Shown piece after piece: positions 52,339-60,154 of a stretch of DNA of 64,000 bases. The notes beneath the pieces were generated by a model. That model was not told the origin of the DNA, ran no database searches, and worked only from the letters and a program-made list of their open reading frames with translations. Source of the DNA: Pelagicoccus sp. SDUM812005 (GTDB lineage: Bacteria > Verrucomicrobiota > Verrucomicrobiia > Opitutales > Opitutaceae); assembly GCF_031127875.1 (NCBI RefSeq), contig NZ_JARXIA010000007.1:124001-188000 (forward strand). The letters are read 5' to 3'. Within the stretch, counting starts at the first letter, position 1; each line of letters starts with the position of its first letter. Made by a program: the position numbers and the translations under genes.

Positions 52339-52741
52339 CGAGGAGAGCTTTCGTGAGTCCCTGCGGTTGCGGAGCGATAAAGATGTGAGCAAGGCGCGAG
52401 TGTTGATATCGCAATGGGCGGTGCGGCAAGAGTTTAGCGTTATCGAAAGGACTCGGGCGATGACTGCGGTGAGCGAGATCGCGCGCAATTGCGTGGTTTA
52501 CGCGGGCGGCGGCACTATGTACGTGAGCTCTCTCTATCACGAGGGAGCTCCTGGCTTCCGTATCCAGATTGTGGATCAGGGGCCGGGGATTCCGGATGTG
52601 GACCAGTCCATGAAGCGGGGCTACAGTACCGGTGGCGGTCTGGGGCTCGGAATGGAAGGGGCCCGCAACCTGTGCCGCGCCTTTCGGGTGGAGAGCAATG
52701 CGGGAGCGGGGACTACCATCACGATGGACTACTGGAAATGA
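52331..52741 (+). CDS. rsbT: RsbT-like switch kinase
   Basis: 136 residues, a lone GHKL ATPase. N-box AVSEIARNCVVYAGGG with E49 and N53, then IVDQGPGIPDVDQSMKRGYSTGGGLGLG with the G1 and G2 boxes. In Bacillus it phosphorylates RsbR and RsbS and then turns on RsbU. No RsbU is here; the next genes carry similar ATPase domains, which are the probable partners. Overlaps the next gene by 4 bases. Confidence 0.92.
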   Translation: MGNEESFRESLRLRSDKDVSKARVLISQWAVRQEFSVIERTRAMTAVSEIARNCVVYAGGGTMYVSSLYHEGAPGFRIQIVDQGPGIPDVDQSMKRGYSTGGGLGLGMEGARNLCRAFRVESNAGAGTTITMDYWK

Positions 52742-53769
52742 AACCGGGATCGTTGATTGAAATTGAAGAGAAGAGCCGAATCTCGCAAGCGCGGCGCCGG
52801 GCGAAGGCAGCGGCGAAGGCGCTAGGCTTTTCGGAGGTCGATCGCGAACGGGTGGGGATAGCGGTCACGGAGGCGGTCGCGAACGTGCTCAGGCACGCGG
52901 GGCGTGGGCATTTCTTGTTGCAGCCCTTGGAGGAGGCTGAGGAGTTGGCCGCGATCGTATGGGATGAGGGGCCGGGGATTTCGAATCTTGGCCAGTGCAT
53001 GAGCGACGGGTACTCGTCGGCCGGCGGGCAGGGCATAGGGCTGGGGGCGATGAAGCGCCAGTCCGATACCTTCGATCTTTATTCGCCGCCGGAGGGCGGC
53101 CTGGTGGTGGCGATGAGCTTTCGCAAACGATGCTCTTTGAAACCTGAAACGCCTCCAAAGCGTGCATTGTGGGATGCGTTTGCGACGTGCCTGCCGATGC
53201 CGGGACAAACCGTTTCGGGGGATGCGTGGGCGATTCGGGAGTGGACCCGGGGCCTCAAGATCCTGCTGGTCGACGGGCTAGGCCACGGGCCGAAGGCGAA
53301 TTTGGCAGCGAGCCGGGCGGTGGACTGCTTTTCCGAGGTGTATGCGGAGGATGGCGAGTCCGTAATGCTTGCCCTGAATGAAGCTCTCAGGGGAACGCGT
53401 GGCGCGGTTGCTGCGGTTGCTGAAGTGGATAGGCTGTCAGGGACAGTTCGATACACCGGTATGGGCAACATCTACGGACGATTATTTACAGCTACTGAGT
53501 CTACGCAGCTGCTCTCCATGAGTGGAACGATTGGTTACCACATGAGGGCGCCGCGCAGCTTCGAGTACCCGTGGACGGAAGACAGCATGATCGTGATGCA
53601 CTCGGACGGGGTCGGGAGCCGGTGGGATTTCTCGAAGTTTCCAGGACTGGCGTTTTCCCGCAGTTCGCTGGTCGCCGGAGTGCTGGCAGGAGGATTTCGC
53701 AAGCTTTCGGACGACAGTTCGATCGTTTGCGTCAAGTTGCGGGCGGAAGAGGAGGGAATCGCCTCCTAG
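52738..53769 (+). CDS. ATPase-PP2C fusion (RsbX-like phosphatase with RsbT/W-like ATPase)
   Basis: 343 residues from the ATG at 52738. Residues 1-130 are a GHKL ATPase (AVTEAVANVLRHAGRG, WDEGPGISNLGQCMSDGYSSAGGQGIGLG). Residues 140-343 are a SpoIIE/PP2C phosphatase with SGDAWAI, LLVDGLGHGPKANLAAS and SDDSSIVCVKL metal-site motifs. The phosphatase part corresponds to RsbX, which resets phosphorylated RsbR and RsbS. The extra ATPase may bind the stressosome or a partner. ATGA overlap with rsbT. Confidence 0.88.
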   Translation: MKPGSLIEIEEKSRISQARRRAKAAAKALGFSEVDRERVGIAVTEAVANVLRHAGRGHFLLQPLEEAEELAAIVWDEGPGISNLGQCMSDGYSSAGGQGIGLGAMKRQSDTFDLYSPPEGGLVVAMSFRKRCSLKPETPPKRALWDAFATCLPMPGQTVSGDAWAIREWTRGLKILLVDGLGHGPKANLAASRAVDCFSEVYAEDGESVMLALNEALRGTRGAVAAVAEVDRLSGTVRYTGMGNIYGRLFTATESTQLLSMSGTIGYHMRAPRSFEYPWTEDSMIVMHSDGVGSRWDFSKFPGLAFSRSSLVAGVLAGGFRKLSDDSSIVCVKLRAEEEGIAS

Positions 53770-53778
53770 CGAGTTAAG

Positions 53779-55428
53779 ATGCCGCACAACGCTGCCAGTC
53801 GCTACACGCTTGTCTCCTCGCTGATCGACAGCGAGGAAGACCTCGCTGCGAGTCGCCGCTGGGCCAAGCTGATCGCGGAGAAGCTGGGCTTGGACCCGTC
53901 TACCCAGACCCGCCTTTCCACGGCGGTGTCCGAGGTTTCCAGGAACGCCCTGAGCTATGGCGGCGGCGGGCGAATCGTTTTCCAGCTCGATACGATTAGC
54001 AATCCGCAGGAGCTGGCTGTTTTCGTGGAGGACGACGGGACCCAGCCGGACGAGGTGCAGCGTCGCATTCTCTCGCGCAAAGGCTTGGGAGTGGGGCTAT
54101 CAGGGAGCCGCCGCCTCGTTTCCCGTCTGGAGGTGGATGCATCCAAGGGCGGAGGCACCTTGGTGAAGCTTTACTTGACCCTGCCTGATTCGCTGAAGCG
54201 TTTTACCTTGAACGACGCCAGCAACATTCGAGACGAGATCTTGAGTTCGGGGGACCTGAATCCCTTGGCCGAGTTGAAGCGGCAGAACCAGGAGCTCTTG
54301 GCTTCGCTCCAGTTGATCGAGAATCAGAAGCAGAAGCTCGCCCAGTTCAACAAGGAGCTGCGCGAGGCGGAGGAGCGTCAGCGGCGGACGGCGGAGAAGA
54401 TGCAGGCGATCTTGGAGAACCTGCCGGACTCCATCGTGTTGTACGGCCCCGATTGCGAATTTGAATACAGCAACGGCCCGGCCAAGACCTTGGCCAGCTT
54501 GGGGGAGTCGGACGTTCCCTTCGGCTTGGATTCGGTTTTCGAGGAAGCCATCAAGTCGGGAAAGGACTACTTTCCGGAAGGGCCGGGGAGTTTGTTGCAG
54601 GAGAAGGTGAACGGCGAGGACCGTTATTTTCTACCTCGGGTAATTAACTTCCTAGGCTCCGGCGGCACGGCTCGCGGGGCCTTGCTGCTGCTGCGCGACG
54701 TCACGGACATGCGCTTGCTCGACGATCTGAAGATGGACTTGCTCGGAACCTTGAGCCACGAGATCAAGGGGCCGGTGACTTCCATCCGCATGGCGGTGCT
54801 GCTGCTGCTCGACAGGGCTCTGGGCGAGCTGAACGACGATCAAAAGGAACTGGCGGAAACGGCTAAGTCGGAGATCGAGCGCTTGCTGCGTTTGCTGAAC
54901 AACCTGCTGGACGTGCAGCGCTTTTCCAGCGGCGGCTATAGTTTGCAGCGGGTCTATTGTACGGTCGCCGACGTGGTTGCGCGTTCGACTAGCGAAATGC
55001 GCCGGGACGCGGAGAAGCGCGGCATCGCTCTGGAGGACCGCACGGAGCAGTGCTCCACGGAGGACCTTTTCGTCGACCAGGAGCGCATTATATACGCTCT
55101 CAACAACTTGCTCTCGAACGCGATCAAGCATTCGGAGTCGGGGCAGACGGTTACCCTGACTGCCGAGAGGGACGCTTCGGGAAAAAGCATTCGTCTCGGT
55201 GTGAGGGACGAAGGCTCTGGCATTCCCAAGCGCTACCAACAGCTCATCTTCAATCGCTATGCCAAGGCTCCGGGTAACCGGAGGCCGGGGATCGGCCTAG
55301 GGTTGACCATCGCTCGTGACTTTGCTCGGGCCCATGGGGGTGACATCGGTGTCGAGAGCGACGAGGGCAAGGGTAGCCATTTCTATATCGAACTCCCCTT
55401 GGGGCGCGAGGAAGTCCCGGAGGATTGA
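53779..55428 (+). CDS. Histidine kinase with N-terminal RsbT-like ATPase domain and PAS domain
   Basis: 549 residues. Residues 1-135 form an RsbT-like GHKL domain (STAVSEVSRNALSYGGGG with E52 and N56, VEDDGTQPD, KGLGVGLSGSRRLV). A coiled coil (160-210) leads to a PAS domain (about 208-312, ILENLPDSIVLYGPDCEFEY). The kinase core has H327 (GTLSHEIKGPVTSIRMAV), then NNLLSNAIKHS, VRDEGSGIPKRY and GIGLGLTIARDFARAHGG. No membrane segment. It is the last gene of the stressosome operon and probably phosphorylates the sigma54 regulator at 49193. Confidence 0.88.
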   Translation: MPHNAASRYTLVSSLIDSEEDLAASRRWAKLIAEKLGLDPSTQTRLSTAVSEVSRNALSYGGGGRIVFQLDTISNPQELAVFVEDDGTQPDEVQRRILSRKGLGVGLSGSRRLVSRLEVDASKGGGTLVKLYLTLPDSLKRFTLNDASNIRDEILSSGDLNPLAELKRQNQELLASLQLIENQKQKLAQFNKELREAEERQRRTAEKMQAILENLPDSIVLYGPDCEFEYSNGPAKTLASLGESDVPFGLDSVFEEAIKSGKDYFPEGPGSLLQEKVNGEDRYFLPRVINFLGSGGTARGALLLLRDVTDMRLLDDLKMDLLGTLSHEIKGPVTSIRMAVLLLLDRALGELNDDQKELAETAKSEIERLLRLLNNLLDVQRFSSGGYSLQRVYCTVADVVARSTSEMRRDAEKRGIALEDRTEQCSTEDLFVDQERIIYALNNLLSNAIKHSESGQTVTLTAERDASGKSIRLGVRDEGSGIPKRYQQLIFNRYAKAPGNRRPGIGLGLTIARDFARAHGGDIGVESDEGKGSHFYIELPLGREEVPED

Positions 55429-55462
55429 GGCTCGCTGCCGCGGTCCGCGGTGGCAGCAAAAA

Positions 55463-55493
55463 GCCGACGCCCGCAGCGTTGCGGTACGTCGGC
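55463..55493 (+). terminator. Terminator-like hairpin after the stressosome operon
   Basis: GCCGACG (55463-55469) pairs with CGTCGGC (55487-55493). The loop is long and the T-run is absent (CTGAAAAGG follows). Confidence 0.4.
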
Positions 55494-55503
55494 CTGAAAA
55501 GGT

Positions 55504-55589
55504 TAGAGCGTTTTTCGCTTAGTTAATCGTACTGTGTGATAAGGGAGAGGCGGCGTGCCTTATGCGAATGATCAAACGAAAATGCACTA
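55504..55589. mobile_element. MITE-like element with terminal inverted repeats, copy B
   Basis: 86 bases. The left end TAGAGCGTTTTTCGCTT and the right end AAACGAAAATGCACTA are inverted. It shares most of its length with copy A (38965-39069), including CGTACTGTGTGAT and GGCGGCGTGCC, but lacks an 18-base internal stretch. TA at both ends fits a TA target duplication. It lies between convergent genes like copy A. Confidence 0.7.
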
Positions 55590-55601
55590 GCAAATCAGCG
55601 G

Positions 55602-56147
55602 CTAGCTCTGCTTAGCGTTTTCCCCTGCGGACGCTTCTTCGTCGGCGCCGAGTTCCTTCTGGAAGGTATCGGTGGCGGCTTCCGTGGCAGCTTCGGCGGC
55701 GTGCAGGGTCTCGCGCTTCGCTTCTCCCGCTGCGTGGCGGAGCTTTTGTCCCGAGGAAGCCAGAGCTTCCTTTTCCTTGCGGGAACGAGGCAGGGCCATG
55801 CCGATGGCTACGCCGGCGACGACGGCGCCTGCGAGGTAAGCGAGCGGGTGGCGCTCGAAGGAGCTTTGCACTGCTTGTTTCGCTTTGGTCCCTTGCAGGG
55901 CAGCCTGCTCCTTAAGCTCGACGTAGCGCTGCTTGGCGGCTTCGGAAGACTCGGAAATGCGCTGCTTCGTCTTTCCTGCGAATTCGGAAGCGGCAGCTCC
56001 CGCTTGGCTCTTGGCGTCGTGAATCTTGGTGGAGGCCTTCTCCATAATGCCTGGAGATGCGCTCTTCTTGTCGGCGGTCGCGATCTGCTTTTCGCTGTCG
56101 GCCCAATCTTCTTCGTGTGGCAAGGTCGTGGTGGTTTCTTCTCTCAT
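55602..56147 (-). CDS. YqjD/ElaB-like membrane-anchored helical protein
   Basis: 181 residues. A long amphipathic Ala/Glu/Lys-rich helix (MEKASTKIHDAKSQAGAAASEFAGKTKQRI and onward) is followed by a membrane helix (HPLAYLAGAVVAGVAIGMALP) and another acidic helix. The FERHPLAYLAGAVVAGVAIG segment is like DUF883 (YqjD/ElaB/YgaM), which bind ribosomes at the membrane in stationary phase in E. coli. Here the membrane part is central rather than terminal. First of a group of four related genes on the minus strand. Confidence 0.65.
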   Translation of the reverse strand: MREETTTTLPHEEDWADSEKQIATADKKSASPGIMEKASTKIHDAKSQAGAAASEFAGKTKQRISESSEAAKQRYVELKEQAALQGTKAKQAVQSSFERHPLAYLAGAVVAGVAIGMALPRSRKEKEALASSGQKLRHAAGEAKRETLHAAEAATEAATDTFQKELGADEEASAGENAKQS

Positions 56148-56246
56148 GGTCTCGTGGGTTTATTTGGTTATAATATTAATATATTGGGTGGGAGCCTCTA
56201 TAGGCCTCTCGTTGATTTAAGTCGTATTCGAAATCTGGATGCGTCG

Positions 56247-56591
56247 TCAGCGTACCGGAGGTGCGGGGGCTTCTTTCTTTTTGTCCTTGCTCGTGTAGGC
56301 GGCGAAAAGGGCCACGCCGGCCACCAGCGCCAGAAGGGGAAACGGGTTCTCCTTGGTCTTGCGGGTAAACTCCGCAGCGTAGGCCTTGCTCTTCTGGTTG
56401 AGCTTTTCGACGAGTTGCTCGGAGTACTCGTTCACGTACTCTTCCATCAAGCGCTTGGGTTGCAGCTCTTCGCTGATCTCGTCGATGGTGTGGGACATGC
56501 GAGCCCGGGTCGCGGTGATTTGCCTTTGCAATTGCATGCTGCTGCTTTCCTGGGGCTCGTCTCCGGTGCTATTAAAATTTTCTTGTATCAT
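56247..56591 (-). CDS. DUF3618-like membrane-anchored protein
   Basis: 114 residues. An N-terminal helix with LQRQITATRARMSHTIDEISEELQPKRLMEEYV matches the DUF3618 pattern (R-x-x-M-x-x-T-I-D-x-I-x-x-x-L-x-P). A C-terminal membrane helix (FPLLALVAGVALFAAYTS) and a Lys/Pro tail follow. Its start overlaps the end of the holin-X-like gene by 20 bases, so the two are translated from one message. Confidence 0.75.
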   Translation of the reverse strand: MIQENFNSTGDEPQESSSMQLQRQITATRARMSHTIDEISEELQPKRLMEEYVNEYSEQLVEKLNQKSKAYAAEFTRKTKENPFPLLALVAGVALFAAYTSKDKKKEAPAPPVR

Positions 56592-57045
56592 TTTTTATGT
56601 CTCCCGCTTTTCTGGATATCCACTCCGCATGGTCCTCTAGGGTGGCTAGAGTGCGGTCGGGAATCAGGTCTTCTGGCTTTAGGGCTTTCTTGTTCTTCGC
56701 GACGAGTACGCCTCCGACGATTCCAAGCAGGACCGCCAAGCCGAGGGTTGAAACGGCCGCGGCCGCCGGGTAGCTCATGACCTCCGGCGCCAGGAAGTAG
56801 ATAATCGTCAAGTCGATGCCGAGCAGAAGCATGAAGGCGCTGGCCCCTGCGACTACAAAGCCGATCAAGGTTCGGCGCAGTGCGGTGGAGGCGTTGTTGA
56901 CGTTTTCCGCAAGCTCGATTCGCAGCAGCTGGGTGGTGGTCCGCAGCAAGTGCACGAACTCGTCCTTGAGGTCTCCCGCGAGGTCGATGAGGGAGGTCTT
57001 GCCAGATCCTCGCTGCTCGGAGGGGTCTGTGGTTTGGTGTATCAT
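56572..57045 (-). CDS. Phage-holin/YqjE-like (Holin-X) membrane protein
   Basis: 157 residues. Sequence features: an amphipathic start (SLIDLAGDLKDEFVHLLRTTTQLLRIELAENVN), then two membrane helices (LIGFVVAGASAFMLLLGIDLTIIYFLAP and AAVSTLGLAVLLGIVGGVLV), then a charged tail. That layout is YqjE/Holin-X. It is probably not a phage holin but an envelope protein, commonly paired with YqjD-like and DUF3618 genes as here. Confidence 0.78.
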   Translation of the reverse strand: MIHQTTDPSEQRGSGKTSLIDLAGDLKDEFVHLLRTTTQLLRIELAENVNNASTALRRTLIGFVVAGASAFMLLLGIDLTIIYFLAPEVMSYPAAAAVSTLGLAVLLGIVGGVLVAKNKKALKPEDLIPDRTLATLEDHAEWISRKAGDIKNDTRKF

Positions 57046-57065
57046 GGTAACGAAAGAATGTTTTC

Positions 57066-57518
57066 CTAGTTGCTTGTATCGCTCTCGTCTCGGGCGCTGC
57101 AGATCACGCGTCCGGCAAGGAAGCCGACGGCGACGGCTGCGCCGAGAGCGAGGAAAGGTGCGCGGCGTACGCGTTCGGTGGCCTGGTCGGCAAGCTGCTC
57201 CGGCGGCGTGTTCTTGATATAGTCGGCGGAGCTCTTGATCTGCTCGGCAAGGTTGGCGGTGATCTTGGCCGTTTCTTCTTCCGAGTCGGATTCCAAGCTT
57301 TCGGAGGCCTTGTTGAGCGCGGAGTGGTAGCGGCCTAGCTTCTGGGAGAGGCTTTCTTGGGCCTGCTTGCTGAGGGCTTTGGATTTCTTTTCCAAAACTT
57401 CGCGCAGTTCGCGCTTACGCTCTGCGAGCCAGTCGGAGTTCGAGCGCTCCGCGCTATGGGTAGTGTGGTTGCTGTCTTCGATATCCGTTTCTGGCTCAGT
57501 GGTCGTGTTGTGATTCAT
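57066..57518 (-). CDS. YqjD-like membrane-anchored helical protein
   Basis: 150 residues. A charged long helix (SDWLAERKRELREVLEKKSKALSKQAQESLSQKLG...) is followed by a C-terminal membrane helix (APFLALGAAVAVGFLAGRVI). The terminal GFLAGR fits DUF883 proteins (G-F-L-x-G-x-x). It starts the group of four envelope genes on the minus strand (57066, 56572, 56247, 55602). A possible weak -24/-12 element lies at 57605-57620. Confidence 0.72.
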   Translation of the reverse strand: MNHNTTTEPETDIEDSNHTTHSAERSNSDWLAERKRELREVLEKKSKALSKQAQESLSQKLGRYHSALNKASESLESDSEEETAKITANLAEQIKSSADYIKNTPPEQLADQATERVRRAPFLALGAAVAVGFLAGRVICSARDESDTSN

Positions 57519-57908
57519 TTTATTTTTCGATTGGTGGTTTGTTTTAATGAGGGGTGCTAAGCGGGCGCGTCGGCCGCTCTTTGTTTAATACTTGCAATAC
57601 TTTAAGCACAGTGGATGCCGGTGATTTTTGCTATTTGTGTAAGTGTCTCGTGCTGAGTGTTATATATATATGAAATAATTCTGGAGCCAATGGGTGAGGG
57701 AGGGGAGCGACTGCACAAGGCCTCGTTTGGGAGCAGCGTTTTGCATATTGCAATTAGGAGGGGAATTTCCACGAGGCGATCGATGTAGTTGAAGATGGAT
57801 ACGTTGTTTCGTTGAGAGGAGGGAAGAGGGCGTGGGATTGCCTAGGGGGACGGGCGGCGGGAGAGCTTCGCGCTTAAGATCCGTCGCTTGGCGCCGATCT
57901 GTGAGCCT
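57519..57908. other. Intergenic region between divergent YqjD-like and small membrane genes
   Basis: 390 bases without a gene. TATATATATA at 57661-57670 and the weak minus-strand element CGGCATCCACTGTGCT at 57605-57620 are the only structures seen. Confidence 0.45.
57605..57620 (-). promoter_or_regulatory. weak sigma54-like element before the YqjD-like group
   Basis: Minus-strand CGGCATCCACTGTGCT keeps GG-N10-GC spacing but has C for T at the first place and GTGC at -12. Confidence 0.25.
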
Positions 57909-58190
57909 ATGGAAAATGGGTCTGCAGGTCGTTCGCTTCACAGTCGCTCCTTAACCGCTCTGATGGGAGCGGCGCTGCTTTTGGCTGCCTACGTGACGAG
58001 CTCGAGCGTGTGGCTGGACCTGGGCATGGCCCTGCTCGGGGCTGTAGCGTGCCTTGCCGGGCTGAGCGGCAGTTCCCGTTCCTTCCTGCCAAGCCGCAAG
58101 ATGGCTGAGCGGCTGGACGCCGTCCTTTTCGCCGTGAGCGACGGGGTGCAAGCCTTGGACGCTTTGGCGGCTCGCAAGCGATTGTTCTAG
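57909..58190 (+). CDS. Small two-helix membrane protein (unknown)
   Basis: 93 residues from the ATG at 57909. Two hydrophobic helices (ALMGAALLLAAYVTSSSVWL and GMALLGAVACLAGLSG) are followed by a cytosolic tail with MAERLDAVLFAVSDGVQALDALAARKR. No family. It converges with cardiolipin synthase, five bases apart. Confidence 0.5.
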   Translation: MENGSAGRSLHSRSLTALMGAALLLAAYVTSSSVWLDLGMALLGAVACLAGLSGSSRSFLPSRKMAERLDAVLFAVSDGVQALDALAARKRLF

Positions 58191-58195
58191 GCCGG

Positions 58196-59410
58196 CTAGA
58201 GTTGCTCCTTGAAGAGCATCAGGAATTTTCGGGCGATGAGTTTGACGACGTTGGGTCGCTTGATGCTACGGGGATCGATGGGCTCGCTAAGGGCCAAGTC
58301 TTGGGCGAAGTGTTGGTCGAGCGTGGCGGCTAGTTCGCGATCGTGCACGATCATGGCGACTTCGAAGTCTTTCTTGCGCGAGCGTTGGTTAAAGTTGGGG
58401 GAGCCGACGCAGCTGACGGCCTTGTCCACGCGAATGACCTTGGCGTGTATCATGGATCGCTGGTAGCGATATATTTCGATGTTTGGAATGTTGATGAGGC
58501 CTTCTATGCACTCGTCGGCGACGAGGTTCTCGAAGCGCTTGTCGATCTTCTGTCCGGGGAGAAGGATTTGGATGGATACGCCCTGTTCGGCTTTCAGCTT
58601 CAGCAGCTTGAGGGTGGAGGGGCGGATGTTGAAGTAGGGAGTGGTTAGGGTGAGTCGTTTCTTGGCGCCTAGTATCAGAGCTTCGAATACGAGCTCCATC
58701 TCGCTTTGGTGAGTGGCGGGAGCGGAGCGGGCGACGAGTATTTTACTTTTTCCGGGCGAATCCAAGGGGGGCGGGAAGGACTCGAACTCGGGTAGGCGTT
58801 CGCCTTCGATGTCGATCCAGTTGTTCCAGAAGGCGCCGCAGAGTCCGGCTACGGCAGGGCCGACGATGCGGAAATGCGTTTCGCGCCATTCGCTGGAGTC
58901 GTTGGCGTCTCCCTCCCATTCTTCGGCGATGCCGACGCCTCCGGTGAAGCCAACGGTGTTGTCGGTGACGAGTACTTTTCGGTGGGTGCGCTTGTCGTAG
59001 TCCCAGATTCTGAAGCGAAGCGGACGGAACCATTTCACCTGGGCCCCCGCATCCTGCATGCGCTTGACGTAGGATTTGTTTGTCTTGGCGGCTCCGTGGG
59101 CGTCCAGCAGCACTCGAACGGTGACGCCTTCCTGGGCCTTGCGGGCTAGCAGCCGCGAGAATTGGTCGGCGATGTCGCCGGTCCAGTAGACGTAGGTTTC
59201 GAAGAGGATGGACTCTTTTGCGTCGCGGATGGCCTCGAGCATGGCGGGGAAGATCTGGTCGCCGTTGAGGAGCGCTTCGATCTTGTTGCCCGTGGTGAAG
59301 GGGACTCCGATCATGTGCTCGAGGAAGCGGAGTTGGTCGTCGTAGGATCGCGGGTCCGACTGGTCTGAGAGGGTGGTGGCGTTGTCTTCTTGGATTTGTG
59401 GAGGAGGCAT
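58196..59410 (-). CDS. Cardiolipin synthase-like phospholipase D protein (ClsB type)
   Basis: 404 residues from the ATG at 59410; a TTG at 59467 is less likely. It has two HKD motifs of phospholipase D: HRKVLVTDNTVGFTGG and HAKVIRVDKAVSCVGSPNF. Each has the H-x-K-x4-D pattern. There is no N-terminal membrane helix, as in ClsB (YbhO) rather than ClsA. It makes cardiolipin from phosphatidylglycerol and phosphatidylethanolamine or transfers glycerol. Divergent from DUF4112, with starts 46 bases apart. Confidence 0.9.
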   Translation of the reverse strand: MPPPQIQEDNATTLSDQSDPRSYDDQLRFLEHMIGVPFTTGNKIEALLNGDQIFPAMLEAIRDAKESILFETYVYWTGDIADQFSRLLARKAQEGVTVRVLLDAHGAAKTNKSYVKRMQDAGAQVKWFRPLRFRIWDYDKRTHRKVLVTDNTVGFTGGVGIAEEWEGDANDSSEWRETHFRIVGPAVAGLCGAFWNNWIDIEGERLPEFESFPPPLDSPGKSKILVARSAPATHQSEMELVFEALILGAKKRLTLTTPYFNIRPSTLKLLKLKAEQGVSIQILLPGQKIDKRFENLVADECIEGLINIPNIEIYRYQRSMIHAKVIRVDKAVSCVGSPNFNQRSRKKDFEVAMIVHDRELAATLDQHFAQDLALSEPIDPRSIKRPNVVKLIARKFLMLFKEQL

Positions 59411-59429
59411 GCTTGGTTTCGTTGGAAGT

Positions 59430-59445
59430 TGGCGCTGCAGTTGCG
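59430..59445 (+). promoter_or_regulatory. sigma54-like element abutting the DUF4112 start
   Basis: TGGCGCTGCAGTTGCG with GG-N10-GC spacing and perfect TTGC. The C of the -12 pair is 13 bases before the ATG at 59457. GAGAGGGAG lies between. Confidence 0.5.
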
Positions 59446-59456
59446 AGAGGGAGTTT

Positions 59457-59828
59457 ATGATTAGCAAAATTGGAGCGCAGGAGGAGGGGAGCGGGGACGC
59501 TCGGGAGCGTGTATTAGAACGGCTCGATCGTATATCTCGGTTTTACGATTCGGCCTTTGCGATTCCCGGCACCAAATATCGGATTGGCTGGGACAGCATC
59601 TTCGGATTGGTCCCGGGAGTGGGCGACGTGATCGGGGTGGCTCCATTGGCGTATTATATAAAAGTGGCACATCGTTATAATATGGGGACGGGTGTGTACT
59701 TGCGTTTAGTGGCGAATCAGGGAGTGGACTTCCTGCTGGGTAGCGTGCCGTTGGTGGGCGATCTGTTCGATTGGGGGTTCAAGGCCAATGTCAGGAACGC
59801 CAAGATTTTGAGATCCCGTCTGCGTTGA
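59457..59828 (+). CDS. DUF4112-family membrane protein
   Basis: 123 residues from the ATG at 59457, behind GAGAGGGAG. The DUF4112 pattern is complete: LDRISRFYDSAFAIPGTKYRIGWDSIFGLVPGVGDVIGVAPLAYYI followed by LVANQGVDFLLGSVPLVGDLFDWGFKANVRNAKIL. Two amphipathic or membrane helices. Function unknown. Divergent from cardiolipin synthase. Confidence 0.9.
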   Translation: MISKIGAQEEGSGDARERVLERLDRISRFYDSAFAIPGTKYRIGWDSIFGLVPGVGDVIGVAPLAYYIKVAHRYNMGTGVYLRLVANQGVDFLLGSVPLVGDLFDWGFKANVRNAKILRSRLR

Positions 59829-60154
59829 GTGTTAGGTTGCGTCTTTCATTCTTCAGGAAACGCGCCAGATCGAGGAGGACCCTCCGCTTCGAGGGAATGC
59901 CGCCTGCCTGCGGGCGTTACTGCGCGTAAGGCGCTGTGAGTGGTTGGGTGTGAAGTTGCGTTTTGCCCTCTGGAAGGTCTGCGTGGTGCAATGCGCATTC
60001 AGAAAGGACCGGTTTTGCTGGGTGGGGCGGGGTGGCGCGAAACTGGCGAGTGGGAAGGGGCTGCGAATCGATCGCGACCGCTTCGATGCGCGGCAAGGCC
60101 CTTTGGGGATGTTATTCCGAAGGACAGTATAAACCCATTATAGATATTATTCGA
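59829..60154. other. Intergenic region before dps
   Basis: 326 bases without a gene of its own. Two possible -24/-12 elements lie at 59945-59960 (TGGGTGTGAAGTTGCG) and 60033-60048. Confidence 0.45.
60033..60048 (+). promoter_or_regulatory. sigma54-like element upstream of dps
   Basis: TGGCGCGAAACTGGCG with GG-N10-GC spacing and perfect -24 half. The predicted leader is about 95 bases. TGGCGCGAAAC also occurs before the lipoprotein gene (9215) and the FMN protein gene (16675). Confidence 0.4.
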
